A stretch of DNA of 64,000 nucleotides, taken from contig DASTWV010000028.1 of assembly GCA_035765775.1 (NCBI GenBank), positions 1 through 64,000 of the forward strand, written 5' to 3'. Positions 52,141 through 60,621 of this stretch are shown one piece after another (the first letter of the stretch is position 1; each line of letters begins with the position of its first letter). Below the pieces are notes generated by a model. It did not search any database. It was given only the letters and a program-made list of their open reading frames with translations, and was not told where the DNA came from. A program made the translations under genes and the position numbers. The stretch comes from Actinomycetota bacterium. Lineage in GTDB: Bacteria; Actinomycetota; CADDZG01; JAHWKV01; JAOPZY01.

Positions 52141-52558
52141 GGCGAGCCTCCAGGTGGATCTTGGTGGCGGCGAGGGCCTTCGACACCGGACAGCCAGCCC
52201 TGGCCTTCTCGGCTTCCGCCAAGAAGGTGTCCTCGGCGATACCGGCCACGGCGGCCTCGGTGTGGAGCTCGATCGAGGGGATCGAGAAGCCCTCGGCCAC
52301 CTTCTCGATGAGGACGCTGGCCGTGGTGTCAATACGGGCCGGGGGGTACCCGAGATTGGTGAGCCCGAGCGACAACGCCATGGTGAAGCACCCCGCCGCC
52401 GCCGCACCGAGCAACTCCTCGGGGTTCGTGCCCGCCTCGGTCTCGAAACGTGAGCCAAACGAGTACGGGGCGTCGAGCCGGCCGCTTTCGATCGAGATCG
52501 TCCCGTGACCGCTCTGCAGCGATCCCTCCCAGGCAGCCTTCGCGGTCCTCGCTGGCAT
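52130..52558 (-). CDS. osmC: OsmC/Ohr-family peroxiredoxin-like protein
   Basis: A 142-residue protein with an AAAGGAGC site before ATG 52558. It has KAAWEGSLQSGHGTISIESGRLDAPYSFGSRFE, TNPEELLGAAAAGCFTMALSLGL with the first redox Cys, and AEKARAGCPVSKALAATKIHLEA with the second. The Cys pair reduces organic peroxides. The IETTASVLIEK-like segment (IDTTASVLIEKVAEGFSIPSIELHTEAAV) is an OsmC hallmark. The gene is in a stress-response neighbourhood. Confidence 0.95.
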   Translation of the reverse strand: MPARTAKAAWEGSLQSGHGTISIESGRLDAPYSFGSRFETEAGTNPEELLGAAAAGCFTMALSLGLTNLGYPPARIDTTASVLIEKVAEGFSIPSIELHTEAAVAGIAEDTFLAEAEKARAGCPVSKALAATKIHLEARLVH

Positions 52559-52746
52559 CTCTGCTCCTTTCGCTCCTCAGTTCTGCTGTGCCGCTTGTTG
52601 CTGCACGGTGCCCGCTCAACTCCCGGGGCCGAAGTCGGTGCCAGCTGTCGGTTGGAAAGGCCGTAGGCTCCTCGCACCCGCCAACTCGGCGACCTCGCTG
52701 CGGGCAGTGCCGGCCGGGCCGGCGATGGCGCCGCTCCTGGCGCTGG

Positions 52747-53715
52747 TCACCGCGCGCCCTCCGCCGGTCGCCCGATGCGCACCCGCCAGACCGCTGGCCC
52801 CGCCTCCAGGACGTCCCAGGTGAAGCACCCGGCGTGCTCGGCCTCGAATTGGTAGTGCAGGGGCTTCGGGTCGTGGTCGTTGACGAGCACAAAACCGGTG
52901 CCGGGGTGGAGGGTTCCGTAGGCAGCGAAGATCGAGTCGTGGCGCTGTGCTGGCGCCATGTACCGCACGTCAAGAGCCGAGTCTCCCCCGGGTTCCCCGG
53001 CGCGGGTGCCGGAAGAGAAGGCCAGCGGCTCGGCGGTCACCGAGCGGACGAGGCGGTGCAGCGCCACAGTCACCCGCATGGCGAGGTCCGGCCTCGGCAC
53101 CCGCAGCGCCGCCCACGCCTGGGCCACAAGCCGGCACGCCCTTTCCCCATGGCCCGCTTCGCCCAGCCCGTCGGCGGCGTCGAGAAGCAGCCTGAGCAAC
53201 ACCGACTCGACATCGAGGGCTGCGGCGTCATCTTGGATGCACGAGCCATGCTGAGCGGCTTCGGTGAGGCGTTGCATCTGGGCGAGCAACTGGGCGAGAT
53301 CGACCGACTCGTCGGCCTGCAGTGTCAGCAGCAACAACTCGTTCTCCTTGGCGACATGGGCCGCGAACAGCGTGCCGATCTCCTCGGCCGCGCCAGCAGC
53401 AACCGGGGCGTCCGAGGTGCGGGCCAGGCCTTCGAGCTGCGCTGCCAGCTGCCGGTGCTCGTCGGTCATCTCGGCGACGGTCGCCGCCAGCTCGGTTCGG
53501 GTGCTGGCCGCCTGGTAGAGGGTGTGCTCCTCGGCGAGGGCGTGGGGCAGCACCTCGTCGGCGATGTAGGCCACCAGCTCGGCCACCGCTGGCTCGTGGG
53601 GGGTCTGGCCTGCGACGGCTGACCGCAGGGCGCCGACCCGCCTCGCCACCTCGTCGCCGAGGGTGCGGTGATGAGCCAGCATCGCCTCGAAGGCTTCGTT
53701 CTTGGTGATCGTCAC
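52747..53715 (-). CDS. Hemerythrin-like domain fused to DUF2249
   Basis: A 322-residue protein from GTG 53715 with AGGAG 8 bases upstream. The hemerythrin part has metal-ligand residues in LAHHRTLGDEVARRVG, LPHALAEEHTLYQAA, MTDEHRQLAAQLEGL and FAAHVAKENELLLLTL, consistent with a di-iron site that senses O2 or NO. A middle segment of unknown fold (RLLLDAADGLGEAGHGERA) leads to a C-terminal DUF2249 domain (LDVRYMAPAQRHDSIFAAYGTLHPGTGFVLVNDHDPKPLHYQFEAEHAGCFTWDVLEAGPAVWRVRI). The promoter has the palindrome at 53766. Confidence 0.92.
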   Translation of the reverse strand: MTITKNEAFEAMLAHHRTLGDEVARRVGALRSAVAGQTPHEPAVAELVAYIADEVLPHALAEEHTLYQAASTRTELAATVAEMTDEHRQLAAQLEGLARTSDAPVAAGAAEEIGTLFAAHVAKENELLLLTLQADESVDLAQLLAQMQRLTEAAQHGSCIQDDAAALDVESVLLRLLLDAADGLGEAGHGERACRLVAQAWAALRVPRPDLAMRVTVALHRLVRSVTAEPLAFSSGTRAGEPGGDSALDVRYMAPAQRHDSIFAAYGTLHPGTGFVLVNDHDPKPLHYQFEAEHAGCFTWDVLEAGPAVWRVRIGRPAEGAR

Positions 53716-53765
53716 GGCGTTTCGCTCCTCTTGGTTTGGCGGTTGGGGGTTGGGGACCTCTATAT

Positions 53766-53783
53766 TTCTAGTATAGGCCAGAA
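53766..53783. promoter_or_regulatory. Operator 2 of the putative Fe-S regulon
   Basis: TTCTAG-TATAGG-CCAGAA lies in an AT-rich patch 50 bases upstream of the hemerythrin-DUF2249 gene. The symmetry extends to ATATTTCT...AGAAATAT. It has the same spacing as operator 1 and differs in one half-site base. Confidence 0.7.
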
Positions 53784-54368
53784 ATATCGAGAACGAGAAC
53801 CACATGGTCTCCTGCGCTCACGTGGCCGGCGGCGGGTAGATCGGCAGGTGAGGTCGAGCAGGTTGGCATCGAGCACCCGCGGGCAGCGATCGAGCTTCGC
53901 CGCGCCGGGTCCTCGACGGCATTTCCCAGGTTGCCTTCTTCCGGGCTGTTGGCCGGCGCTAAGCGATCCTCGGGGCCGCCCTCGGTGCTGGTAGCCGTCG
54001 GGTGAGCCCAAGCTGGAGCGGCCGCCGCCATCACCGGCTGGGCATGGAACCCGAGCGACACAGGCAGTCACCGCCGCTCTTGCACAGCCGCAGGCCCTCA
54101 CCCCGCGTAGGGCCCCGGGAAAGCGTCAGGTGCTCGACGGCAGCCGGTTCGGGCGAGCTGATCTGAGTCAGACGGCTCGCAGGTGGCTGTGTCCCGGACA
54201 CGACAGTCGCTGGGCCGATCGCCGGACCCTCTTCCGGTCTCAGGGGGCCCAGCCGCGGTGGCAGCTGCCGACCGTTGATCGGAGCCCGACCGCAAAGCGG
54301 TTCCAGCCGTTGACTGGCTACGACGGCCAGAATGAACACGGCGGTCTCCCCGGGGCTGAACTCGGCTG
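53784..54368. other. Stretch without a firm gene upstream of the hemerythrin gene
   Basis: About 585 bases with open frames on both strands but no recognisable protein. A minus-strand frame at 54031-54411 has no family signature. It adjoins a truncated gene at 54369, so decayed sequence is likely. Confidence 0.4.
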
Positions 54369-54524
54369 CTACCTGCCCGTTGACGTCATCGGACGGCCCT
54401 GAGCTCGCCAAACCAGCTCGAGCAACTCGGCCTCGAGGGAACTTGCGTGCACCGCCTTCTCGAGCTCACCCGTGGCCCTGATCGCGTCGGGGTAGACGCT
54501 GCAGTAGTCGCCTCGCATCTCCAT
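54369..54524 (-). pseudogene. N-terminal stub of a carboxymuconolactone decarboxylase (AhpD-like) gene
   Basis: A strong AAAGGAGGAGGAGC site precedes ATG 54524, and the product MEMRGDYCSVYPDAIRATGELEKAVHASSLEAELLELVWR matches the start of CMD/AhpD-like peroxidase proteins ('ALEKYVHASSLEPALLELV.LR.SQINGCAYC'). The frame leaves the family after about 40 residues and stops, before the CxxC redox motif. It is therefore probably non-functional, although its translation signals are intact. Confidence 0.62.
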
Positions 54525-55022
54525 GCTCCTCCTCCTTTGCCCGGATCGGCCCGAGCCCCGGCCCCTCCGGTTCGCAATGGCTCTCCGCCATCTCAGTGGT
54601 CCAGAGCCGCGAATCGGGCGGCGAGAGAGGCCAGGTACTGGTGCTGGGCTCCAGACCGAGGAACGGTCGGCTCCTGTCGGGGCTGCGCTCCGATCCGGGA
54701 GGATGCTTCCTCCCGGACCACGACTGGCTGACCGAGCCGGGCGAGGGCCTTCCCAGCTGCCGGTCGGCGCTCGCCAGGGCAGCGACCCTCGGTGACCAGC
54801 CAGGTTGACCCAGCCGAGCCCCAGCTCGTGGCTCTTGGAGGCCCGAGCACGCCTGCAGGTGGCTGCGCGAGGCGCGCGGCCAGCGGGGACCCTCACCTCG
54901 GCGGCGCCCGGGTCTGTGCGCGATGACGAGCACGCCCGGGCGGAGTTCTTCTCCGACGGGCGTGGCCTGCCGCCCATGACGCCGAGCCGGCAACAGGGCT
55001 GCTGGGGGCCGGACCGGTCGCT
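54525..55022. other. Stretch between two gene remnants, no gene assigned
   Basis: Roughly 500 bases with no recognisable product on either strand. It lies between a CMD stub and a ferredoxin reductase remnant, so it is probably decayed sequence. Confidence 0.35.
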
Positions 55023-55480
55023 GTGCACTACCTGCGCAGCGTCGCCGACGCCATCCGCGAAAACGATCAGTCCCCTCTACCCAGGTGGTTGTCGTCGGTG
55101 TGGAGTGGATCGACCCCGAGGTGGCCCGCCACGACTAGGTACGCCACCTCGGGGCAGGGCCGGCCTCGTCCTCGACAACGGCATCGCGGTCGACGAGCAC
55201 CACCGGACGGGGCTCCCCGGGATCTGCGCCGCGGGGCCAAGGCCTTCCATCCCGGCTACCGAAGCAGCATCGCTTGGAACTGGTCCGCGGTGCTCAACCA
55301 GGGCCAGCCGCCGCCCCAAGGCGTGGCCACCTGGCGGCCTACGACCGGATCCCCTACTTCGCCGACCAGTACGACCTCGGGATGAGGTACCGCGGCCAGG
55401 TGCTGGCTTTCGACCAAGGCGGATCCCGCCGGGTAACCCGTGAGCGGGACTTCATCGGCGCTGGACTCCGTCACGGCCAG
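55023..55480 (+). pseudogene. Decayed FAD/NAD(P)-dependent ferredoxin reductase
   Basis: Different frames carry VHYLRSVADADAIR-like VHYLRSVADAIRE, then VVVVGVEWIDPEVA (usually VVVVGAGWIGAEVA), then LVLDNGIAVDEHHRTGLPGICAAG, and later WNWSAVLNQG and YDRIPYFADQYDLGMRYRGQVLAFD. Together they form a collapsed rhodocoxin-reductase-type gene with deletions and several frameshifts. The intact homolog would pass electrons from NAD(P)H to a ferredoxin for a P450 or dioxygenase. Confidence 0.62.
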
Positions 55481-55634
55481 GTTGGCCCGCCATGAACGCG
55501 AGACCGACGACGCTATCGAGGCACTGCTGCACCGTTGACGACCCGTCGACCCTGCCGGCCGGGTTGACCCCGGCGTCGAGCTCTCCAACTAGCCGCTGGT
55601 CAACAGCTGAACCGAAACCGCCCCGGACCGACGG

Positions 55635-55796
55635 TCAAGCCCTATCGCCTGCGTCGGTCCCCGTGCCAGCGGTCGGCTCTTGACGACAATCAGGACGATG
55701 GCCCTCGGTTTCTACTGCGCCACACTCCGGGCAGACAAGGTGAGCCCAGCAGGCGGGGTCACCGCCTCCGGCAGGTTCTGTCCGCTGTTCCGTCAC
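55635..55796 (-). CDS. Small zinc-ribbon-like protein
   Basis: A 53-residue protein from GTG 55796. The sequence DPACWAHLVCPECGAVETEGHRPDCRQEP contains C..C..C with a CPEC knuckle, and one His, likely a single zinc site. The pattern is like small proteins seen near sulfur and stress genes. It lies in a decayed neighbourhood, so expression is uncertain. The longer upstream frame is not convincing. Confidence 0.45.
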   Translation of the reverse strand: MTEQRTEPAGGGDPACWAHLVCPECGAVETEGHRPDCRQEPTAGTGTDAGDRA

Positions 55797-56197
55797 AACC
55801 CTTGACGGCCTCTCTTGGCGTGCGCCGAGGTGAGGGTACTCCGGCGGCCTACCCCAATCTGACCTTCGACGGGCCAGTTTGTGCCGATCGCTGACCGGAG
55901 AGCTGCCATCTCCAGAATGGGCACCGCCACCGGCTTCGCCTGGCGGTTGCTGAGCAGGCGGCTCGGGGTGGACCGAGCGGCGCCTGGCGAGGTGTTGTAC
56001 GTGTTTGGCGCGCCTCGGCACGGCGCGGGCGAGGAGACCGGATGCGACCCCACCCACGGGTGCCCCCACGATCGGGACACCGAGGTCTAGTAGTCGCCTG
56101 GTCAGCGCGGTCGACGGCATTACTAAGTCTTCTCGGTCGGCCAGACCGCCGCGAGGGGCCCGGGGGCAGGCCCCCGCAGCCGAGTCCTCACGGACTC

Positions 56198-56911
56198 TCA
56201 GGCAAGGGCTCCCGCCTCCGCCTTCTCACGCCGTACGACGAGGCGGCAACCTGCCCGGTGCGGGTCCTTGGCTATCAGCCGTTCCACCTCGAGGCCGCCG
56301 AGCCCCTCGGCCAGGCCTTCGGCCAGACCCAGGTGCAGCTGGCAGACGGTGTCAGGGCTCGAATCGGCCACGTCGGCGAACGGGCAGCGCCCGAGGACGA
56401 ACTCGATCCGCCGGCCCCGCTCGATGCGGGTCGGGCGAAACCCCCGGCGTGCGACCTCGGCCTCGAGCAGGTCAACCCGCTCCCCGCTGCCGGCGAACTC
56501 GGCGGCCCGGCGATGCCCGTCCTGGCGGCCCACCTGACGGGGGTCCTGCCCACGGCGGATTGCGTCGCTCAGCAAGCTTGCCAGCCAGGCGTAGGGGCCA
56601 GGGGTGCCCCACCGGCCAGCTGCCTCGGGGTGTAGGCGGTACAACAGCCGAGGTCGCCCCGGCCGGGAACGATCCTCGATCTCTTCCAGCACCAGGCCCA
56701 CGTCCTTCAGCACCGCCAGGTGCTGGCGCACGGCGTTGTGGTTCAGCCGCACGAACGCGGTGAGCTCGGCCACGTCGACCAGGCCGGGCGCGTCGGCGAT
56801 GTAGCGGAACAGCCGGTGTCGGGTGGGGTCGCCGAGAGCTCGGGCCTCCCGTTGCAACTCGTCGTCGGCCACGTCGCGGTCCGTCAACGCCAGATCCTCT
56901 CGTTCGTTCAA
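56198..56911 (-). CDS. Winged-helix regulator with a Cys motif, probable Fe-S sensor
   Basis: A 237-residue regulator with a TTG start at 56911 or a GTG at 56872. The N terminus is an ArsR-like winged helix: ARALGDPTRHRLFRYIADAPGLVDVAELTAFVRLNHNAVRQHLAVLKDVGLV. The C-terminal half includes RIEFVLGRCPFADVADSSPDTVCQLHLGLAEGL and a final Cys in HRAGCRLVV. The CPF...VC..H...C pattern is like SufR-type Fe-S regulators that sense NO or O2. Its own promoter holds a weak copy of the TTCTA...GAA palindrome. Confidence 0.8.
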   Translation of the reverse strand: MNEREDLALTDRDVADDELQREARALGDPTRHRLFRYIADAPGLVDVAELTAFVRLNHNAVRQHLAVLKDVGLVLEEIEDRSRPGRPRLLYRLHPEAAGRWGTPGPYAWLASLLSDAIRRGQDPRQVGRQDGHRRAAEFAGSGERVDLLEAEVARRGFRPTRIERGRRIEFVLGRCPFADVADSSPDTVCQLHLGLAEGLAEGLGGLEVERLIAKDPHRAGCRLVVRREKAEAGALA

Positions 56912-56913
56912 TA

Positions 56914-56931
56914 TTCTACTCTACACCGGAA
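56914..56931. promoter_or_regulatory. Weak third site of the putative Fe-S regulon, at the regulator start
   Basis: TTCTAC-TCTACA-CCGGAA keeps TTCTA and GAA and the 18-base length of operators 1 and 2 but lacks full symmetry. It lies 2 bases upstream of the TTG start, as expected for autoregulation of a leaderless mRNA. Confidence 0.4.
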
Positions 56932-57422
56932 CAACCGGTCGCCTCGCCATCTCCCTCGGCCCGCCGCCCGGCGGTCTCGCCGAGTTCGCTTAGGGCATGG
57001 CTGCTCGGGCTTGCGGAGCGCCAGGGCTTCCGCCTCACGGTCGCCGCCCCCACGTCATCGCCTTGTCGCGGGCAGTCGCGCGGCTGCCGGGCGTCCGCCA
57101 GAACCGTGCCCCCACCCGGGGCCTCAAAGGCTTCGACATCCCGATCCCCTGAAACCGGGACCTGGTCGACCTGCTGGCCACCCAGGCCGCATCTGCTCCT
57201 CGAGCGACGCCCAGAGTTGTCGGCTCGATGCACTCGCACAGGGTCGCCCGCACCGTCACCCGCATCGAGGCGACCCTACTGGTTTGCTACAAGCTGTACC
57301 TGGTCTCCCGGCCGGCGCTACGGCACGGGAGTCACGGCGAGACCCGTCTGTCGAAGCGCTCGATGGCGGCGCGCATCAGCGATCGGCATAACCGTGTCAA
57401 GAGTCTTCAACGCCAAGTGGGT
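56932..57422. other. Intergenic stretch, possible gene remnant
   Basis: About 490 bases. A frame reading SHRVARTVTRIEATLLVCYKLYLVSRPALRHGS looks protein-like, but no start, family or continuation can be shown. Nothing else was recognised. Confidence 0.3.
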
Positions 57423-58349
57423 CTAGCCATACAGCAAGATCAGCGGAGGACCCACAACGAGCGCGGCCGCCGCGGCGTAGACCAGCGCGGTGACAGGCCA
57501 ACCCAGCGTGCGAGTGGTCGCAGCCAGACGGTCGGCGCGGGCGCCCAGTTGCCGGCCGAGGTCGATACCCGCAGGCCCGGTGACAGCGGACTGCTCGCCG
57601 GCGAGCCGGCGCAGTGCGTTACGCAAGTCCTCGGGCCCGCAGCGCTGTAGTGCGGCGTCGTCGGCGAGCATCTCGACCAATGCGCCCACGGCGGCGACAG
57701 CCCGGGCAGCGGTCGGCAGGAACGGGAAGGTTCGCGCCCAGGCGACGAAGGGCTGTACGACCAGGTCGTGACGCCCTCTGGCGTGTGCCAGCTCGTGCGC
57801 GAGCACGGCGTCGAGCTCTCCGGTCGTCAACGCAGCAAGCGCCCCGCTGCTGAGGACGACTCGCGGTCGCAACCCGGGCAGGCAGTAGGCGACGGCCTGC
57901 GGGTGGTCGACGAGTCGGACCCGCAAGCCGCCCCGGGCCACGACGGGCGGTCCGACCCGAAGCGCGTCGCCGATCGCGTCGAGGCGCCGCCGGTGCTCCC
58001 TGCGGGCCCGCAACACCCGCGCGGCCGACGCGGCGGTGCTAACCACCAGCCAGGTGCCGACAGATACGGTCACCGCAACACCGAGCCACCCCGACACCCC
58101 CAGCTGCGACCAGTGCGACGGGACGTCGATCAGCCCGGGCAACCAACGGTTGCCGACGCTGGCCGCGGCAAGGGTCAGGCCGGCGGTGAGGACGCCGAGA
58201 CCGCCGGCCAGGCCGACGGCCTGCCACAAGAACAACGCTGCGCGTGGGGACCGAGCCGTCCACTGGGCATCGGCCAGCGCCGCCGAGGCGGGACCGGCCA
58301 GCAGGATCGTCAGGCAGGCGAGGCCGACAGCCTCGACCGGGAGGAGCAC
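57423..58349 (-). CDS. M56-family membrane metallopeptidase (BlaR1-like)
   Basis: A 308-residue membrane protein starting at GTG 58349. The N terminus has three to four helices; the zinc site is AVLAHELAHARGRHDLVVQPFVAW and a glutamate ligand is expected in EMLADDAAL. The sequence AYCLPGLRPRVVLSSGALAAL is an M56 hallmark. There is no C-terminal penicillin-binding sensor domain, so the signal is different from that of BlaR1. It lies one base after the BlaI-type repressor, which it probably cleaves on induction. Confidence 0.92.
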   Translation of the reverse strand: MLLPVEAVGLACLTILLAGPASAALADAQWTARSPRAALFLWQAVGLAGGLGVLTAGLTLAAASVGNRWLPGLIDVPSHWSQLGVSGWLGVAVTVSVGTWLVVSTAASAARVLRARREHRRRLDAIGDALRVGPPVVARGGLRVRLVDHPQAVAYCLPGLRPRVVLSSGALAALTTGELDAVLAHELAHARGRHDLVVQPFVAWARTFPFLPTAARAVAAVGALVEMLADDAALQRCGPEDLRNALRRLAGEQSAVTGPAGIDLGRQLGARADRLAATTRTLGWPVTALVYAAAAALVVGPPLILLYG

Positions 58350-58350
58350 G

Positions 58351-58710
58351 TCACTGGGGCGGGCGCGGACGACGCAACACGCGACGCAGGTGCGCGGTGT
58401 CGGTGTCGGTCACGCCGCCCAGGAACCGGTTTAGGGCGGCGCCGCGGTCCGGCGCCTGCCCCAACGCATCGAGCATGACCTCGGCGATGTAGTCCTCGCG
58501 ACTCACCGCCGGGTGGTACACGTGAGGGCGCGCGGCCTCGTCCCGGGTTACCAGATGTTTGCGCCGCAACCGGTCCAGAACTGTCAGTACGGTTGTCATC
58601 GCCAGGTTCCGGCCGGGCAGCGCAGTGATCACATCGCGGGCAGTGATGCCGTCCGGGTGTTCCCACAGCGTGCGTTGAATCGCCCGTTCCAGCTCTCCTC
58701 GGCCGGTCAT
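58351..58710 (-). CDS. BlaI/MecI-family transcriptional repressor
   Basis: A 119-residue winged-helix repressor: ELERAIQRTLWEHPDGITARDVITALPGRNLAMTTVLTVLDRLRRKHLVTRDEAARPHVYHPAVSREDYIAEVMLDAL. The AMTTVLTVLDRLRRKHLV recognition helix is characteristic. It is followed by the M56 protease, the standard BlaI-BlaR1-type pair. Operators matching CTAC/GTAG fill the region upstream and face the Mo-enzyme gene. Confidence 0.95.
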   Translation of the reverse strand: MTGRGELERAIQRTLWEHPDGITARDVITALPGRNLAMTTVLTVLDRLRRKHLVTRDEAARPHVYHPAVSREDYIAEVMLDALGQAPDRGAALNRFLGGVTDTDTAHLRRVLRRPRPPQ

Positions 58711-58747
58711 TCCGCACGCTCCTCGGGTTCGACGTCGACACGGCCAG

Positions 58748-58762
58748 TCTACAGCTTGTAGA
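58748..58762. promoter_or_regulatory. BlaI-type operator in front of the repressor gene
   Basis: TCTAC-AGCTT-GTAGA is a 5-base inverted repeat with a 5-base spacer, 38 bases upstream of the repressor start. It resembles the TACA..TGTA consensus of BlaI/MecI sites and the neighbouring cluster at 58782. Confidence 0.6.
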
Positions 58763-58781
58763 AGGCATAGCGATCGATCTG

Positions 58782-58806
58782 CTCTACGATGTGTAGAGTA
58801 CTCTAC
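58782..58806. promoter_or_regulatory. Overlapping BlaI-type operators before the cytochrome/Mo enzyme gene
   Basis: CTCTAC-GATGT-GTAGAG-TA-CTCTAC contains two overlapping inverted repeats (58782-58798 and 58793-58806). Three half-sites in 25 bases suggest cooperative repressor binding at the divergent promoter. Confidence 0.7.
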
Positions 58807-58860
58807 GTGTTGTCGAATCGAACGGCCCGCGACAAGGGGTCGACTGGAGGGAGCGGCATC

Positions 58861-60621
58861 GTGACCCAGCTATCGGAGTACAAGTCCAGCCCGCCCCTGG
58901 CGAGCTTTCGGAGCGAACTGTCCCGGGGCCAGGACCGCATCGAACCGTCCACCTGGGCCGGGGCGATCCCCCCCGAGCACGCGATCGCGCCCCGGATACG
59001 CATTGGCCGGGACCGATGGTTCAACATCCTGTGGCTGCTCCCGATCGGCTTCGTGGCTGCGATCGTGCCTATCGCGGTGGCACAGGGGATACGCACCATG
59101 CCGTCGGTGCAGCACTTCATCGCCAGCTTCCCCGGTACGGCGACACCCGCGCAGGCAGCCGAACACACCGGCATGCCGTGGTGGGTGAACCTGCAGCACT
59201 TCGTGAACCTGCTGTTCATGATGTTCATCATCCGGTCCGGGTGGCAGATCCTCGTCGATCACCCGCGGTTGTACTGGACCCGGCACTCCCGCCCCGGCAA
59301 TGAGTGGATGCGGGTGCGCCCGAAGTCCCCGGACGATCCGCTGTGGACGGCCAAGCAGGACTCCGTAGACCTGCCCAAGCACATCGGCCTGCCCGGGGTC
59401 CGGCACACCATCGGGCTGGCCCGCTGGTGGCACTTCACCGTCGACCTGGGCTGGCTGGTCAACGGTGTCATCTTCTACATCCTCATCTTCGCCACGCCAC
59501 AGTGGCACCGGCTCGTGCCGACCAGCTGGAGGGTGTTCCCCGACGCGTTGTCGGTCATGGTCCAGTACATGTCGCTGAACTTCCCCGCCAACCACGGCTG
59601 GCAGGCCTACAACGGCTTGCAACTGCTGGCCTACTTCATCACCGTGTTCATCGCCGCACCACTGGCGTTGATCACCGGGCTAGGCATGTCACCGGCCCTG
59701 TCGACCCGGTTCCACCGGTTCAGCAAGCTGTTCAGCATTCAACTGGCCCGCTCGATCCATGCGCTGGTCATGGTGTGGTTCGTGTTCTTCATCGTCGTGC
59801 ACGTGACGATGGTGTTCGTCACCGGCGCCCGGTTGAACCTCAACGCTATGTTCGCCGCCCGCGACAGCCACAGTTGGTTCGGTGTCGGCATCTTTGCGAT
59901 CGGCATCGCGGTCGTGCTCGCCGCCTGGTTCGCGGCCAGCCCGTTCACCCTGCGCCACCCGCGCGTCGTGCAGCGTGTCGGCGACGCAGTGGCCGGCCCG
60001 TTCCAGCGCCGTTTCGAGAAGGTGCACCTCAGCCCGCACCAGTACACCGAGGCCGACATCTCCGACTACTTCTGGTACAACGGCACCTTCCCCGACTCGG
60101 ATGAGTACACGGCACTCATGGCAGGCGACTTCGTCGACTACCGGCTGCGGATCAACGGCCTGGTCGACAATCCGGTCGAGCTCAGCCTGGAACAACTACG
60201 GGCACTGCCGCACCACGAGCAGATCACCCAGCACTACTGCATCCAGGGCTGGTCCGGCGTGGCCAAGTGGGGCGGCGTCTCGATGAGCACCATCCTGGAC
60301 CTGGTCAAACCCCGCCCCGAGGCGAGGTGGGTCTTGTTCTACTCCATCGCCGATGGCTCCGACGGCGGCATCTACTACGACGCGCACCCGATCGAGCAAA
60401 TGCACGGCGCCCTGGCGATGCTCGCCTACGAGTTCAACGGCGAAGCGCTCACCTACGGCCACGGAGCCCCGTTGCGGCTGCGCAATGAGATCCAACTCGG
60501 CTTCAAACAGGTGAAGTGGATCAAGGGGATCGAGTTTGTCGAGCACTTCAGCGAGGTCGGCAGCGGGTACGGCGGCTACAACGAGGACCACGAATACTTC
60601 GGGTACAGCCAATCCATCTGA
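58861..60621 (+). CDS. Cytochrome b561-like membrane domain fused to a sulfite-oxidase-type molybdopterin domain
   Basis: A 586-residue fusion from GTG 58861, preceded by GGAGGGA. Residues about 55-370 are polytopic with histidines for haem (WWVNLQHFVNLLFMMFIIRSGWQILVDHPRLYW; RWWHFTVDLGWLVNGVIFYILIF; SIHALVMVWFVFFIVVHVTMVFVTG). The C-terminal domain is like sulfite oxidase/YedY: QITQHYCIQGWSGVAKWGGVSMSTIL has the Mo-ligand Cys, then IADGSDGGIYYDAHPIEQM and GAPLRLRNEIQLGFKQVKWIKGIEFVE. It joins an electron-accepting Mo site to a membrane haem. It faces the BlaI-type repressor. Confidence 0.93.
   Translation: MTQLSEYKSSPPLASFRSELSRGQDRIEPSTWAGAIPPEHAIAPRIRIGRDRWFNILWLLPIGFVAAIVPIAVAQGIRTMPSVQHFIASFPGTATPAQAAEHTGMPWWVNLQHFVNLLFMMFIIRSGWQILVDHPRLYWTRHSRPGNEWMRVRPKSPDDPLWTAKQDSVDLPKHIGLPGVRHTIGLARWWHFTVDLGWLVNGVIFYILIFATPQWHRLVPTSWRVFPDALSVMVQYMSLNFPANHGWQAYNGLQLLAYFITVFIAAPLALITGLGMSPALSTRFHRFSKLFSIQLARSIHALVMVWFVFFIVVHVTMVFVTGARLNLNAMFAARDSHSWFGVGIFAIGIAVVLAAWFAASPFTLRHPRVVQRVGDAVAGPFQRRFEKVHLSPHQYTEADISDYFWYNGTFPDSDEYTALMAGDFVDYRLRINGLVDNPVELSLEQLRALPHHEQITQHYCIQGWSGVAKWGGVSMSTILDLVKPRPEARWVLFYSIADGSDGGIYYDAHPIEQMHGALAMLAYEFNGEALTYGHGAPLRLRNEIQLGFKQVKWIKGIEFVEHFSEVGSGYGGYNEDHEYFGYSQSI

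Noticed and set aside
53784-54368. Open frames in both strands before the CMD stub
   Set aside because: None shows a ribosome-binding site or any domain signature.
57423-58710. A beta-lactam resistance operon
   Set aside because: The M56 protein has no penicillin-binding sensor and there is no beta-lactamase gene nearby; the divergent gene is a Mo/cytochrome enzyme.
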